Shown here piece by piece: positions 22,750-31,508 of a stretch of 64,000 nt of DNA. The stretch's first letter is position 1. Each line of letters opens with the position of its first letter. The notes below the pieces were generated by a model. The model had not been told where the DNA came from, made no database searches, and saw nothing but the letters and a program-made list of their open reading frames with translations. The position numbers and the translations under genes were made by a program. Origin of the DNA: Halobaculum limi (lineage in GTDB: Archaea; Halobacteriota; Halobacteria; Halobacteriales; Haloferacaceae); NCBI RefSeq assembly GCF_029490015.1, contig NZ_CP120469.1, positions 62,001 to 126,000 on the forward strand, read 5' to 3'.

Positions 22750-25302
22750 ATGACCGAGTGGCACGCGGCGGACCCCGACGCGGTTTACGCCGAACTCAAC
22801 ACCGATCCGGCGGGGCTGACCGAGGCCGAGGCCGCCGCTCGCCTCAGTCGGGTCGGACCGAACGAACTCGATAGCGACCGGGGCCAGTCGTGGTGGCTGC
22901 TGTTGCTCGAACAGTTCTCCAGTCCGTTGATCTGGGTGCTCGTCGCGGCGGCGACGGTGTCGGCGCTGGTCGGGAATGTGGTCGACGCGGGACTCATCAC
23001 CGTCATCGTCGTCGCGAACGGCGTCTTCGGGTTCGTACAGGAGTTCCGTGCGGAACGAAGTATCGAGGAACTCCGGGACCTGTCGTCCCCCACCGTGCGC
23101 GTCCGTCGGGACGGAACCGACCAGCGGCTTCCGATGGCCGAACTCGTCCCGGGCGATGTGGTCGTCCTCGGGCAGGGCGACGTGGTCCCGGCAGACGCGC
23201 GGGTCGTCGACGCCGCTAACGTCGAAATCGACGAGTCCACTCTCACCGGCGAGAGCCTCCCAGTGGCGAAAGGAACGGACTCCCTGCCGGTTGAGACACC
23301 GCTCGCAGAACGCACGAACCTCGTGTTCCGGGGGACGAACGTCACGCGAGGGCGGGCCGTCGCGGTGGTCGTCGCCACCGGGATGGACACCGAAGTTGGT
23401 GCGATCGCAGAACAACTCGGCCTCGCGGTCGATCGATCGACGCCGCTCCAGCGGAGCCTCCACACGCTCGGCAGGCGGCTAGGCGTCGGTATCGTCGGAC
23501 TCTCGGTGATACTGGTTCCCGTGCTCGTCTGGGGCGGGACCGCCCCGGTGCAGGCGGCGTTGACGGCCATCTCGCTCGCGGTCGCTGCGGTCCCCGAGGG
23601 GCTTCCAGCAATCGTCACGGTGACGCTCGCACTCGGCGTACGGCGGATGGCCGGCGAGAACGCCCTCGTCCGGCGACTGACCGCCGTTGAGGCGCTCGGG
23701 TCTGTCGACGTCGTCTGCACTGACAAAACTGGGACGCTCACCGAGGGTCAAATGCGCGTGACCAGGGCGTGGGTCCCGGGCGTGACGGTCGACCTGCCCG
23801 TGAGCGACCGATCCGACGACCCACGACTGGACCGCCTGTTCGAGATCGGTGCGCTGTGTAACGACGCGTCGGCCGACGACGGCGAACCGACCGAACGGGC
23901 ACTGGTCGCGGCCGCCGCCAACCACGGTCTCGACGTGGCCGCACGCCGGGCGGCGCGCCCGCGACGCGACGAGCGGTCGTTCTCGTCTGCCCGCCAGCGG
24001 ATGGCGACCGTCCACGACGACGTCGTGTACGTCAAGGGTGCCCCGCGGACGGTGCTGGACCGGTCGACTGCCGTCCTCACGGCCGACGGCGTCGTCCCAC
24101 TGACGCCCGAGCGACGCGCCGACGCCGAGACGGTACTCGACGCGTTCGCTGGCGACGCGCTCCGAGTCCTCGGGTTCGCGTACAAAGCCGCCGACGACGG
24201 AGACCCCGAGACAGGGCTGACGTTCGTGGGCGTGCAGGGACTGCTCGACCCGCCTCGCCCGGAGGTTCGCGAGGCAATCGCCGACACCCACGCTGCGGGC
24301 ATCTCGGTGAAGATGATCACGGGCGACAACCCGGTGACTGCGCGGGCGATCGGTCGGCAAGTCGGGATCGACTCTGCGGTGCTCACCGGGACGGAGGTCG
24401 AGGCACTCGACGACTCGGCCCTGCGCGAGCAAGTCGCGACGGTCGACATCTACGCGCGGATGACGCCCCAGCACAAGGTCCGCGTCCTCCGCGCACTCCG
24501 GGAGTCGGGGCACACGGTCGCGATGACCGGCGACGGCGTCAACGACGCACCGGCGTTGAAACACGCCGACGTCGGCATCGCGATGGGGACGCGGGGGACG
24601 GACGTGGCGAAGGGTGCGAGCGACATCGTCCTCGTCGACGACAACTACGCGACTATCCGGAACGCCGTCCGGCGCGGTCGGGCCATCTACGACAACATCT
24701 GGACGTTCGTCGCGTACCTGTTGAGTGCGAACGCGGCCGAGGTGCTCCTCGTCGTCGTCGCCTCGCTGTTCGGCTACCTCGTGCTCCCGGCTGCCCAACT
24801 GCTGTGGATCAACTTACTGACCGACGGCTTCCCTGCGTTGGCGCTCGGCTCTGATCCGCCCGCGGACGACGTGATGACGAGAGCGCCGCGTGGTGCTGAC
24901 ACGAGCATCGTCGACGGCACGATGCTCAGAATTATCGCCGGGTTCGCGGTGACCGTCACCGTGGTCCTCCTCGGCGTGTTGTTCTACGCACTCGATGGAG
25001 CGGCGACGATGACGCCGTACGCGATGACGATGGTGTTCACCGGCTTCGTCGTCTTCGAGTTCGGGAAACTGTACGTCGTCCGGGCGACTCGTGGGACGCC
25101 CGTTCGCTCGAACGCCTGGTTGGCCGCCGCGGTCGTGGTGTCGCTTCTCGCACACCTCGCGGTGCTGTACACGCCGCTCGCGTCGCTGTTTGGGACGGTC
25201 CCGCTCGGACTGTTCGACTGGGGTATCCTCCTCGGCGCGTTGGCGTGTACCCTCCCGCTCCTCGTCCTCGTCGGTCGGGTGGCGCGACGCAGTGAGGCGT
25301 GA
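22750..25302 (+). CDS. P-type ATPase, calcium/cation-transporting (P2-like)
   Basis: 850 residues from ATG 22750 (MTEWHAAD; an upstream in-frame start adds 16 residues lacking homology). Order: N-terminal cation-ATPase domain (about 1-60), two helices, actuator domain with TGES (about 167), helix 4 with VPEGLP (about 280, the metal-binding Glu of P2-type pumps), phosphorylation motif DKTGTLTEG (about Asp323), nucleotide-binding loop with KGAP, hinge GDGVNDAP (about 594) and six C-terminal helices. The features fit a calcium-type P2 pump of the SERCA/PMR1 group exporting calcium or similar cation. It is monocistronic, in the same direction as the DUF2267 gene behind it. Confidence 0.92.
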   Translation: MTEWHAADPDAVYAELNTDPAGLTEAEAAARLSRVGPNELDSDRGQSWWLLLLEQFSSPLIWVLVAAATVSALVGNVVDAGLITVIVVANGVFGFVQEFRAERSIEELRDLSSPTVRVRRDGTDQRLPMAELVPGDVVVLGQGDVVPADARVVDAANVEIDESTLTGESLPVAKGTDSLPVETPLAERTNLVFRGTNVTRGRAVAVVVATGMDTEVGAIAEQLGLAVDRSTPLQRSLHTLGRRLGVGIVGLSVILVPVLVWGGTAPVQAALTAISLAVAAVPEGLPAIVTVTLALGVRRMAGENALVRRLTAVEALGSVDVVCTDKTGTLTEGQMRVTRAWVPGVTVDLPVSDRSDDPRLDRLFEIGALCNDASADDGEPTERALVAAAANHGLDVAARRAARPRRDERSFSSARQRMATVHDDVVYVKGAPRTVLDRSTAVLTADGVVPLTPERRADAETVLDAFAGDALRVLGFAYKAADDGDPETGLTFVGVQGLLDPPRPEVREAIADTHAAGISVKMITGDNPVTARAIGRQVGIDSAVLTGTEVEALDDSALREQVATVDIYARMTPQHKVRVLRALRESGHTVAMTGDGVNDAPALKHADVGIAMGTRGTDVAKGASDIVLVDDNYATIRNAVRRGRAIYDNIWTFVAYLLSANAAEVLLVVVASLFGYLVLPAAQLLWINLLTDGFPALALGSDPPADDVMTRAPRGADTSIVDGTMLRIIAGFAVTVTVVLLGVLFYALDGAATMTPYAMTMVFTGFVVFEFGKLYVVRATRGTPVRSNAWLAAAVVVSLLAHLAVLYTPLASLFGTVPLGLFDWGILLGALACTLPLLVLVGRVARRSEA

Positions 25303-25398
25303 CCCTCGCTCGTCGACACGGTCGACGCTCGGTCGGTCGCTTTTCGACCCACTGGAACGACCGCGCCGAATTAGCGGCCCGAGGCCGGTGTGGTATGT

Positions 25399-25827
25399 AT
25401 GGATTTCGACGAGTTCACCGGGGCGGTCACGCACCGACTGGAACTGTCCGGCACTGGCGAGGCGGTTCGCGCGACGCGGGCGACGCTAATGACACTCGGT
25501 CGTCGGATCCCTGTCGACAACGCCGAGGACCTCGCGGCGTCGCTCCCGATGGAGGTGAAGTGGTATCTGACTGGCGCGCCGGCGGAGCACGGAACCCGAT
25601 TCGACTGGAACGACTTCCTCGACGAGGTGGCAGCGATCGAGAACGTCGACCGGGCGACCGCCGCGTACCACGCGCGTGTTATCGTCGACCTCGTGCGGAC
25701 GCTCGTCCCCGAGTCCGACTTCCAGCAACTGCGAGGCCTCCTTCCGGAGGCCGAGGACGACGAGAACTGGGGATCGCTGTTCGAAGTGGTCGACGCGGGT
25801 GGGTGGGAGAAGTGGGGTGACGCCTGA
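25399..25827 (+). CDS. DUF2267 family protein
   Basis: 142 residues from ATG 25399. MDFDEFTGAVTHRLELSGTGEAVRATRATLMTLGRRIPVDNAEDLAASLPMEVKWYLTG and DWNDFLDEVAAIENVDRATAAYHARVIVDLVRTLVPESDFQQLRGLLPEAEDDENWGSLFEVVD are the two helical halves of DUF2267. The family is small, soluble and uncharacterised. It follows the P-type ATPase by 96 nt, same strand, but no functional tie is known. A GTG-type start three codons earlier is possible. Confidence 0.85.
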   Translation: MDFDEFTGAVTHRLELSGTGEAVRATRATLMTLGRRIPVDNAEDLAASLPMEVKWYLTGAPAEHGTRFDWNDFLDEVAAIENVDRATAAYHARVIVDLVRTLVPESDFQQLRGLLPEAEDDENWGSLFEVVDAGGWEKWGDA

Positions 25828-25907
25828 CTGGGGCGGTCGTCGCGGAGTAGCCGCCCCCGGTTCCGCCTCCTGAACGCTTTTGCCGCCGACGAGACAACAC
25901 AGACTCG

Positions 25908-26918
25908 ATGACTGACATCGATGACGTAGACTTGGAGTTCGTCCAGTTGGGCAACACCGGCATCCAGACCAGTGAACTCCAGTTCGGAACGTGGCGCTTC
26001 GGCAAAGAGACCGAAGAGGGGAACGTCGAAATCGGCGAACAGCGCGCCCACGAACTGCTCGACGCGTACGCCGACGCCGGCGGCCGCTATATCGACACCG
26101 CAGACGTGTACGGCGGCGGCGAGAGTGAGCGATGGATCGGCGACTGGCTTGCAGACCGCGACCGCGAGCGATACACCATCGCCTCGAAGATATTCTGGCA
26201 GATCCGCGACGGCGACCCCAACAGCCGTGGGACGAACCGCAAGAACATCCGCCACCGCATCGACGCGCTTCTCGACCGCCTCGGCACTGACTACGTCGAC
26301 GTGCTGTACATCCACCGCTGGGACGACCAGACCTCGGCGCGGGAACTGATGAAGACGCTCAACGGCCTCGTCGAGGACGGCAAGGTCCACTACCTCGGCG
26401 CGTCGACGATGCGGCCCGACGCTTGGAAGATCGCGAAGGCGAACGAGATCGCCCGCGCAGAGGGTTGGGAGCCGTTCTCGGTGCTCCAGCCGCGATACAA
26501 CCTCGTCGACCGTGAGATCGAGGGAGACTACCTCGAGATGGCCCGCCACTACGACCTGGCCGTCTGTCCGTGGAGTCCGCTCGGACAGGGCTTCCTCACG
26601 GGCAAGTACAGCCGCGAGGAGGGCCTCACCGGCGAGTCACGCGCAGCGGAGTCGAGTCGCTTCGCCGACGCCTATCTCACCGAGGAGAACTTCGACGTCC
26701 ACGACGAGCTGGAGGCCGTCGCCGATGAGGTGGACGCGACGGTCGCACAGACGGCGCTCGCGTGGCTGATGCACCGCGACGGCGTCACTGCCCCCATCGT
26801 CGGCGCGCGGACGTTCGACCAGTTGGCCGAGAACGTCGCCGCTGCCACGGTCGACCTCTCTGAGGAGCAGGTCGGCCGTCTGACCGAGGCGAAGGGCGGC
26901 CCCTACGCCGGTCTATGA
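25908..26918 (+). CDS. Aldo/keto reductase
   Basis: 336 residues, the normal length. The catalytic tetrad is complete: Asp63 and Tyr68 in YIDTADVYGGGESE, Lys94 in ASKIFWQ and His136 in YIHRWDD. NADPH-binding segments LVDREIEGDYLEMARHYDLAVCPWSPLGQGFLTGKY and TAPIVGARTFDQLAENV are typical of the AKR11/ YajO-type group. It reduces aldehydes or ketones in the cytoplasm; substrate unknown. Leaderless-style start: ATG at 25908 close to a GC-rich upstream without a clear TATA box. It is convergent with the secreted papain-like gene. Confidence 0.9.
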   Translation: MTDIDDVDLEFVQLGNTGIQTSELQFGTWRFGKETEEGNVEIGEQRAHELLDAYADAGGRYIDTADVYGGGESERWIGDWLADRDRERYTIASKIFWQIRDGDPNSRGTNRKNIRHRIDALLDRLGTDYVDVLYIHRWDDQTSARELMKTLNGLVEDGKVHYLGASTMRPDAWKIAKANEIARAEGWEPFSVLQPRYNLVDREIEGDYLEMARHYDLAVCPWSPLGQGFLTGKYSREEGLTGESRAAESSRFADAYLTEENFDVHDELEAVADEVDATVAQTALAWLMHRDGVTAPIVGARTFDQLAENVAAATVDLSEEQVGRLTEAKGGPYAGL

Positions 26919-26986
26919 GACGACGGACCGGTCGACTGCCGTAGACTCCTGACCCTGCGTCGTCCGGAGAAACAGACGGTGTGTCC

Positions 26987-28372
26987 TCACTCACCATCGT
27001 CACGCCAGCGTTCGAACGCTCGGCCACCGACGACGCCGAGTGCGGTCCCCGCGATCGCTCCCGTACCCACGCCAACCGCATCGATCGATCGATCACCGCG
27101 GTCCTCGGGATGCACTCGTTCGATGCGGTCGGTCCCGTCGGGTGTGACGTGGAGGTCGTACTCCTGGACCGACCCGCGCGTGACCGACTCGCTCAGCGTC
27201 TCGTCCACTCGGGCACCGTTTCTGTCGGCGACGACCGCGCGGAGTCGGTACGTCGTGTCGGCATCTGCAAGGATGCGGATACGGTAGGTACCCGGTGTGA
27301 TCCCGTATCGAGTTCTGATCCGCGGGACGGTGCCACGTGCGCGGTCGATGTGGTCGCTGCGGATGCGTGCCAACGGTCGGCCACCGTCGGACTCGACGAT
27401 CCACAGGGACACGTCGTCGGAGTCGACGCGGATCTGTGCGACCGGGAATAGGCCGTCTCGTACCGTTTCGGCGGTGACCGTGACGTGATCAAGTGGACCC
27501 GCGTTTGCGCGGCCTGTCAAGCGCTCGATCTGGTCGAATCGCGTGTACAGCATCCCCGTGTACGGGCCGTACGGGGTCATCGACAGGTCGTCGCCGTCGG
27601 AGACAAATCTGAGTGTGTCGACGCGGTTCTCGTACGTCCGGGCCGTCCTGTTGGGGTCGTACACGCGCACTTCGACGGCCTCATCGGACTCGCTGACGTC
27701 ATACGCGAGCACTTGGTGCGCCATCAGCGACCCGTCGAACAGGACGACCGACGCAGAGCCGATCTCGTCGATGACGGCGCGAACGTCACGAAGCACCGCG
27801 CGTTGGTCCAGCCACGCTGGTCGGAGTATCACACGTCGGGCGAGCCACGACCCGAAGCGGACGAACTGCGTCGCCTGTCGGTCTACGATCTCGCGGTAGA
27901 CCGGCGCGTCGGGCGAGTCGAACGGCACCGTCGGGTCGCGTATCTCACTGGCGTTTCCGGCGTCGACGGGGATCGACGCCGGGTCGGTGTGGTACGTCTG
28001 GGCGGTCAGCGCCATCCCGTAGCAGTGGCCGTTCGTCCCGGCACGCTGCGTCACCGCGGCCCGCAGTTGCGTCGCGATCACGTCGACGACGCTCTCGGGG
28101 AAGCCACTCGGATCGATGGACAGTGAGGCGCGAGCCGTTCGCCGCCACTGTGTCTGCACCTGGTCGCGAAGGGTCGCTCTCGACGGGTCGGGAGGTGACT
28201 CGAAGTACTGCGTCTCCGTGCCCCAGTTTCGGAACCCGAAGCCGTGTCTCGCCGGGTCAAACTGTGAGGCTGCCTGCGCCCCGCTCGCGATGGCCGATCC
28301 GAGCAACGGAACTGTTGCAGTGATGGCAGCAGTCGACCGAAGCGCCTCTCGACGGGTGAGTCGACGTGTCAC
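26987..28372 (-). CDS. Tat-exported, membrane-anchored papain-like protein (putative cysteine peptidase)
   Basis: 461 residues. Signal: twin-arginine LTRREALRS followed by a hydrophobic stretch and AIASGAQAAS, with no lipobox Cys, so signal-peptidase-I type. The mature protein contains GTNGHCYGMA with Cys117, MAHQVLAYD with His219 and VRVYDPN with Asp239/Asn241: a Cys-His-Asn/Asp arrangement of papain-like (C39-like) folds. After it comes a beta-rich part (about 300-420) and a C-terminal helix (VGVGTGAIAGTALGVVGG, about 433-450) that would anchor it, leaving the enzyme on the cell surface. Function, peptidase or transglutaminase-like, is inference. The neighbouring gene upstream, 28442-29164, is on the same strand. 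The identity of family is uncertain. Confidence 0.65.
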   Translation of the reverse strand: MTRRLTRREALRSTAAITATVPLLGSAIASGAQAASQFDPARHGFGFRNWGTETQYFESPPDPSRATLRDQVQTQWRRTARASLSIDPSGFPESVVDVIATQLRAAVTQRAGTNGHCYGMALTAQTYHTDPASIPVDAGNASEIRDPTVPFDSPDAPVYREIVDRQATQFVRFGSWLARRVILRPAWLDQRAVLRDVRAVIDEIGSASVVLFDGSLMAHQVLAYDVSESDEAVEVRVYDPNRTARTYENRVDTLRFVSDGDDLSMTPYGPYTGMLYTRFDQIERLTGRANAGPLDHVTVTAETVRDGLFPVAQIRVDSDDVSLWIVESDGGRPLARIRSDHIDRARGTVPRIRTRYGITPGTYRIRILADADTTYRLRAVVADRNGARVDETLSESVTRGSVQEYDLHVTPDGTDRIERVHPEDRGDRSIDAVGVGTGAIAGTALGVVGGRAFERWRDDGE

Positions 28373-28441
28373 GGTCCGACCGATGCAGACTCCGTATATA
28401 TCGGTTCCGTCACCGATATGGTCTGGATCGATGTCCGATAC

Positions 28442-29164
28442 TCAGATCTCAATCCGCTCCAGCGACGCCTCCAGTGATTCAACCTCCTCGTTGTACGCTT
28501 CCACAAACCCACGGAACGCGGGCGCGTACTCTCGGACGTCGGCGGCGGCGGGTGCCTCGTACTGCGAGATGAGATAGATACCACCACTCCCGCCAGCGCG
28601 GAGGTACGAGACACCGTCGCGGTCCCACTTCAGTTCCCAGCGTGTCCCGTCGACGCGGGCGGTGAACGTGCCGTAGTCGCCGCCCTCCATCCGGTGGAGT
28701 TCGCCGGCGATCCGGCCGCATATCTCTGCGACTCGGTCCAAGACAGCGTCACGCTCTGCGACGACCGTCTCCGTCGTCGCGGCATCCGGGGCATCGACGA
28801 CGACGTCGTCGAGGAGTCCCTCCAGCGAGTCGACGTAGGCGTTGTACGACCGGACGAACGCGTCGTAGTCGACAAGTGCGGTCTGTAACTCCGCCGGGTC
28901 AGGGGGGCGCTTCGTCGAGACGACGTACACGTCGCTACCGCTAGACGGGTCGAACTTGAGGAACTCCAGGTCACCGCCCTCGTACTTGACAGTCCACGTC
29001 CCGCCGTCGGTGTCGAACTCGCGTCTCCCGTAGTCGCCACCCTGTAAGAGTGCGAGTTGGTACGCGATCCGACCGGCGTGGTCACGGACGGCTTCGACAA
29101 CCTCGTCGCGTGCGTCGGCGACGGCGTCCGCGTCCGTTGGATCGACTGGTGGCCATTCGGTCAC
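28442..29164 (-). CDS. Protein with two tandem repeats of an unknown domain
   Basis: 240 acidic residues that contain the same about 103-residue unit twice: residues about 17-119 and 136-238. Both copies share GRIA-x-x-L, GGDYG, W-x-(V/L)-K-(Y/W), (F/Y)-L-(K/R), a Y-(V/L)-(V/I)-S stretch and a C-terminal helical part with Y-x-x-F-V-x-x-YN-x-x-V-(D/E)-SLE. No signal peptide and no membrane helix. I do not recognise the domain. It may be cotranscribed with the papain-like gene, 69 nt downstream. Start at the ATG 29164, which gives an N-terminus MTEWPPVDPTDAD of normal haloarchaeal acidity. Confidence 0.7.
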   Translation of the reverse strand: MTEWPPVDPTDADAVADARDEVVEAVRDHAGRIAYQLALLQGGDYGRREFDTDGGTWTVKYEGGDLEFLKFDPSSGSDVYVVSTKRPPDPAELQTALVDYDAFVRSYNAYVDSLEGLLDDVVVDAPDAATTETVVAERDAVLDRVAEICGRIAGELHRMEGGDYGTFTARVDGTRWELKWDRDGVSYLRAGGSGGIYLISQYEAPAAADVREYAPAFRGFVEAYNEEVESLEASLERIEI

Positions 29165-29241
29165 GGCCGAGGTTGGTGACCGGCCGTGTTAACGCTCGTG
29201 GTCCGGTCGGCCTGATCGGATTCCGTAGGGTCGGACGCCAC

Positions 29242-29469
29242 TCAACTGTGGGTGAAGATGTACGCCTGCCCGTCGTCGACGCCGACACACAAATCGAGTT
29301 GCTTCGAGAGGTCAAGACTCGTCGGGTTTTGCTTGCAGACGACGAGGTCGTCGAACGGGTCGCCACAGGAGGGACACGCCACCGAGACAGTGTTCTGGTA
29401 CGACTTGATCGCGGCGTTGTCCTCTCGTTTCGTGAGCGACGTGAGCAGTTCGTCCGTGTCGATGTCCAT
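29242..29469 (-). CDS. Small zinc-ribbon protein (possible DUF7385)
   Basis: 75 residues. ACPSCGDPFDDLVVCKQNPTSLDLSKQLDLCVGVDDGQAYIFTH has one CxxC pair and a later Cys pair-like arrangement; the form V-A-C-P-x-C-G-x-P-F plus a C-terminal beta hairpin ending in FTH matches a small haloarchaeal family I think is DUF7385. Its role is unknown. It is divergent from the 7TM kinase gene (117 nt gap). A weak TATA-like ACAAATACG lies about 25 nt before the ATG. Confidence 0.7.
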   Translation of the reverse strand: MDIDTDELLTSLTKREDNAAIKSYQNTVSVACPSCGDPFDDLVVCKQNPTSLDLSKQLDLCVGVDDGQAYIFTHS

Positions 29470-29585
29470 ACGTCCATCGTGTGGGGCATCGTATTTGTGT
29501 TTTGTCGCGGGGGAACGAACCCTGATGGATAACTCGCTAACAACAAAATCAACGGATGTAGCGTAATTGGCCTAACAGCTCCTCG

Positions 29586-31376
29586 GTGAAACAATGGGTT
29601 TCTCTTTTACCAGTTGGCTCCTCCGCCATTCGTGTGTGGCCGTTCAGCCTGCATAACGCTGCGTACGTCGCGTTGTTCGCAGTATCAGGAACGGCGCTGG
29701 TGGCTTCGATGCACAGGGCCCGGTCGTTTGACGACGCCGGGATGCGGCGAGGGCTCGTCGGCTTCTTCGGTGTCTCTGCGATCTGGTCGTTCACCGCAGC
29801 GATCAGGCTGGTGAGTGGGTCGCAACAGGTGTCCGTGGCGATGTACGTCGTCGGACTCGTCGCCGGATTCGCAAGCGTCGGGGGCTTCCTCTACTTCGCG
29901 TCGGCGTTCGCGGGTCGGTCGTACCACCTGAATCCGCGGATACGGATCGCCGCGGTGACGGTGTTCTTGGGGGCGGCGGCGCTGAAAATCACGAATCCGA
30001 TACACGGGCAGTACTTCTCGACGACGGTGGTTTCGGAGCCGTTCCAGTACGTCTGGATCCAGCCGGGAACACTCCACTGGATCCTGACGGCGTTCGCGTA
30101 CACGCTGGCGGGCATCGGTCTGTACCTGATCTACGAGACGCTGGCGGAGTGGACGCACACGACGCCGCGGCTGGCGGTCGTGTTCGCGGTACTCCCGATG
30201 CCGGTCGCGCTCGACGTCCTCTCGTTGCTGTACCCCCAACTGCTGGTTCGCACCTACTACGAACCGGTCGGCGTGGCGATGTTCGGCGTCGCGTTGCTGT
30301 GGTTCCTCGAGGACCGATTCGGTTCGGTCACGCAACTTGGGCGCAAGCACCTGATGGGCCAACTCGACTTTCCCGTCGCACTCGTCGACGACGACGAAAT
30401 TACGGAGGCGAACGACGGCTTCGCGCGATTCGTCGGCGAGGACGAACGATCGGCCGTCATCGGCCGCTCTATCGACTCGCTGTCGCCGGGCGTCGCGCGG
30501 ACGCTCCGCGGCGATCAGGACGTGATCGCCGTCTCCGATGACGGCGTCAGGCGCTTTTACCGCGTCTCATTGACGTCGGTCACGCTCGGCCCCCAACGGG
30601 TCGCGACGGCCGCCGTGTACGCCGACATCACCGCGCAGCAACGGCAGGTGAACGAACTCGTCAGGCAGAATCACGAACTCGACAACATCGGCGAGGCAGT
30701 CGCGCACGAACTCCGAAACGCCTGCGCCATCGCCGTCGGACACATCGAACTGGCACGCGACGACGGCACGCCGCCGAGCGAGCGCGTGAGTCGAGAGACC
30801 GCACTCCAGACGGCGTCAGCGGGACTCGACCGCATCGACTCGGTCGTCGACCAACTGGAGATGATTATGCGTGACTCTCAGAGCGTCACGACGAAATCCC
30901 CCGTGGATCTGGAGTGGACGGCCGGACAGATCGCCACCCCGACGACGCCCCCGTTCACCGTCATCGACGACGGGACGCTCGTCGGCAACCCGGTTCGGAT
31001 CGACCACCTCGTCGAGAACGTGTTTGAACTCGCCCGCGCAGAGGCTGCCACCGAGGTCTCGTTCCGAATGCACGACGGCGTGTTTACAATACGGCTCGAT
31101 GGCGTCCACTTCGATCGAACACCGTCGGAGCAACTCCTCGGCTACGGCCACTCCGTGCCGAACGCGAACTCAGGGATGTACCTCCCGACCATCCGCCTGA
31201 TCGCACACGCACACCACTGGGACGTTGACGCCGACGTGACCGGAGACGAGGCGCAGACGCTCACGGTTCGGATCGACACCGATCCAGACGGCGTCCCCGC
31301 CATCTGGCGAGACTCGACGACGGTAGGCCGTTCGAGCGCAAACGTCACGTCAGACCGCTCTCCACAACACTCCTAG
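29586..31376 (+). CDS. 7TM-type histidine kinase with degenerate ATPase domain
   Basis: 596 residues, GTG start at 29586. Seven hydrophobic segments over about 20-240 match the histidine-kinase N-terminal 7TM sensor region. A PAS domain (about 255-350) follows, then a HisKA-type dimerisation helix with His374 in AVAHELRNACAIAVGHIEL. The C-terminal part should be HATPase_c, but only a fragment of the N-box (IDHLVENVFELARAEA) is seen; the D-x-G-x-G (G1) and G-x-G-x-G (G2) boxes are missing, replaced by sequence such as YGHSVPNANSGMYLPTIRL. It may be a sensor that cannot bind ATP normally. The response regulator with HalX domain follows 128 nt downstream and is its likely partner. Confidence 0.8.
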   Translation: MKQWVSLLPVGSSAIRVWPFSLHNAAYVALFAVSGTALVASMHRARSFDDAGMRRGLVGFFGVSAIWSFTAAIRLVSGSQQVSVAMYVVGLVAGFASVGGFLYFASAFAGRSYHLNPRIRIAAVTVFLGAAALKITNPIHGQYFSTTVVSEPFQYVWIQPGTLHWILTAFAYTLAGIGLYLIYETLAEWTHTTPRLAVVFAVLPMPVALDVLSLLYPQLLVRTYYEPVGVAMFGVALLWFLEDRFGSVTQLGRKHLMGQLDFPVALVDDDEITEANDGFARFVGEDERSAVIGRSIDSLSPGVARTLRGDQDVIAVSDDGVRRFYRVSLTSVTLGPQRVATAAVYADITAQQRQVNELVRQNHELDNIGEAVAHELRNACAIAVGHIELARDDGTPPSERVSRETALQTASAGLDRIDSVVDQLEMIMRDSQSVTTKSPVDLEWTAGQIATPTTPPFTVIDDGTLVGNPVRIDHLVENVFELARAEAATEVSFRMHDGVFTIRLDGVHFDRTPSEQLLGYGHSVPNANSGMYLPTIRLIAHAHHWDVDADVTGDEAQTLTVRIDTDPDGVPAIWRDSTTVGRSSANVTSDRSPQHS

Positions 31377-31446
31377 TTCGCGAGGGCTGGCTCACCGACC
31401 TGCGGACGAGCGCGTCTAGCTACTCGATTTGATACTCGGGGTGATA

Positions 31447-31472
31447 CTTTTAATTGGAAATATTCGCCAATT
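31447..31472 (+). promoter_or_regulatory. TATA box fused to inverted repeat before HalX response regulator
   Basis: TTTTAA (31447-31452) is followed at once by AATTGG (31452-31457) / CCAATT (31467-31472) with a 9-nt spacer, i.e. ATTG-N11-CAAT. The repeat lies between TATA and the first ATG at 31479. Same geometry and place as at 5822-5842. Confidence 0.5.
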
Positions 31473-31478
31473 GGTACC

Positions 31479-31508
31479 ATGACGTCCCTGTTCGGTGAGC
31501 GGCAATGA
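31479..31508 (+). CDS. Possible nine-residue leader ORF overlapping response-regulator start
   Basis: ATG 31479 reads MTSLFGERQ and stops at TGA 31506-31508, overlapping the ATG (31505) of the response regulator by 4 nt. The TATA box places the transcript start near this ATG, so ribosomes would meet it first. The sequence gives no sign of a function for the peptide itself; coupling is the likely point. Confidence 0.35.
   Translation: MTSLFGERQ

Noticed and set aside
23479-24798. 439-codon minus-strand frame
   Set aside because: Antisense shadow of the P-type ATPase gene, with the Arg/His-rich composition of such shadows.
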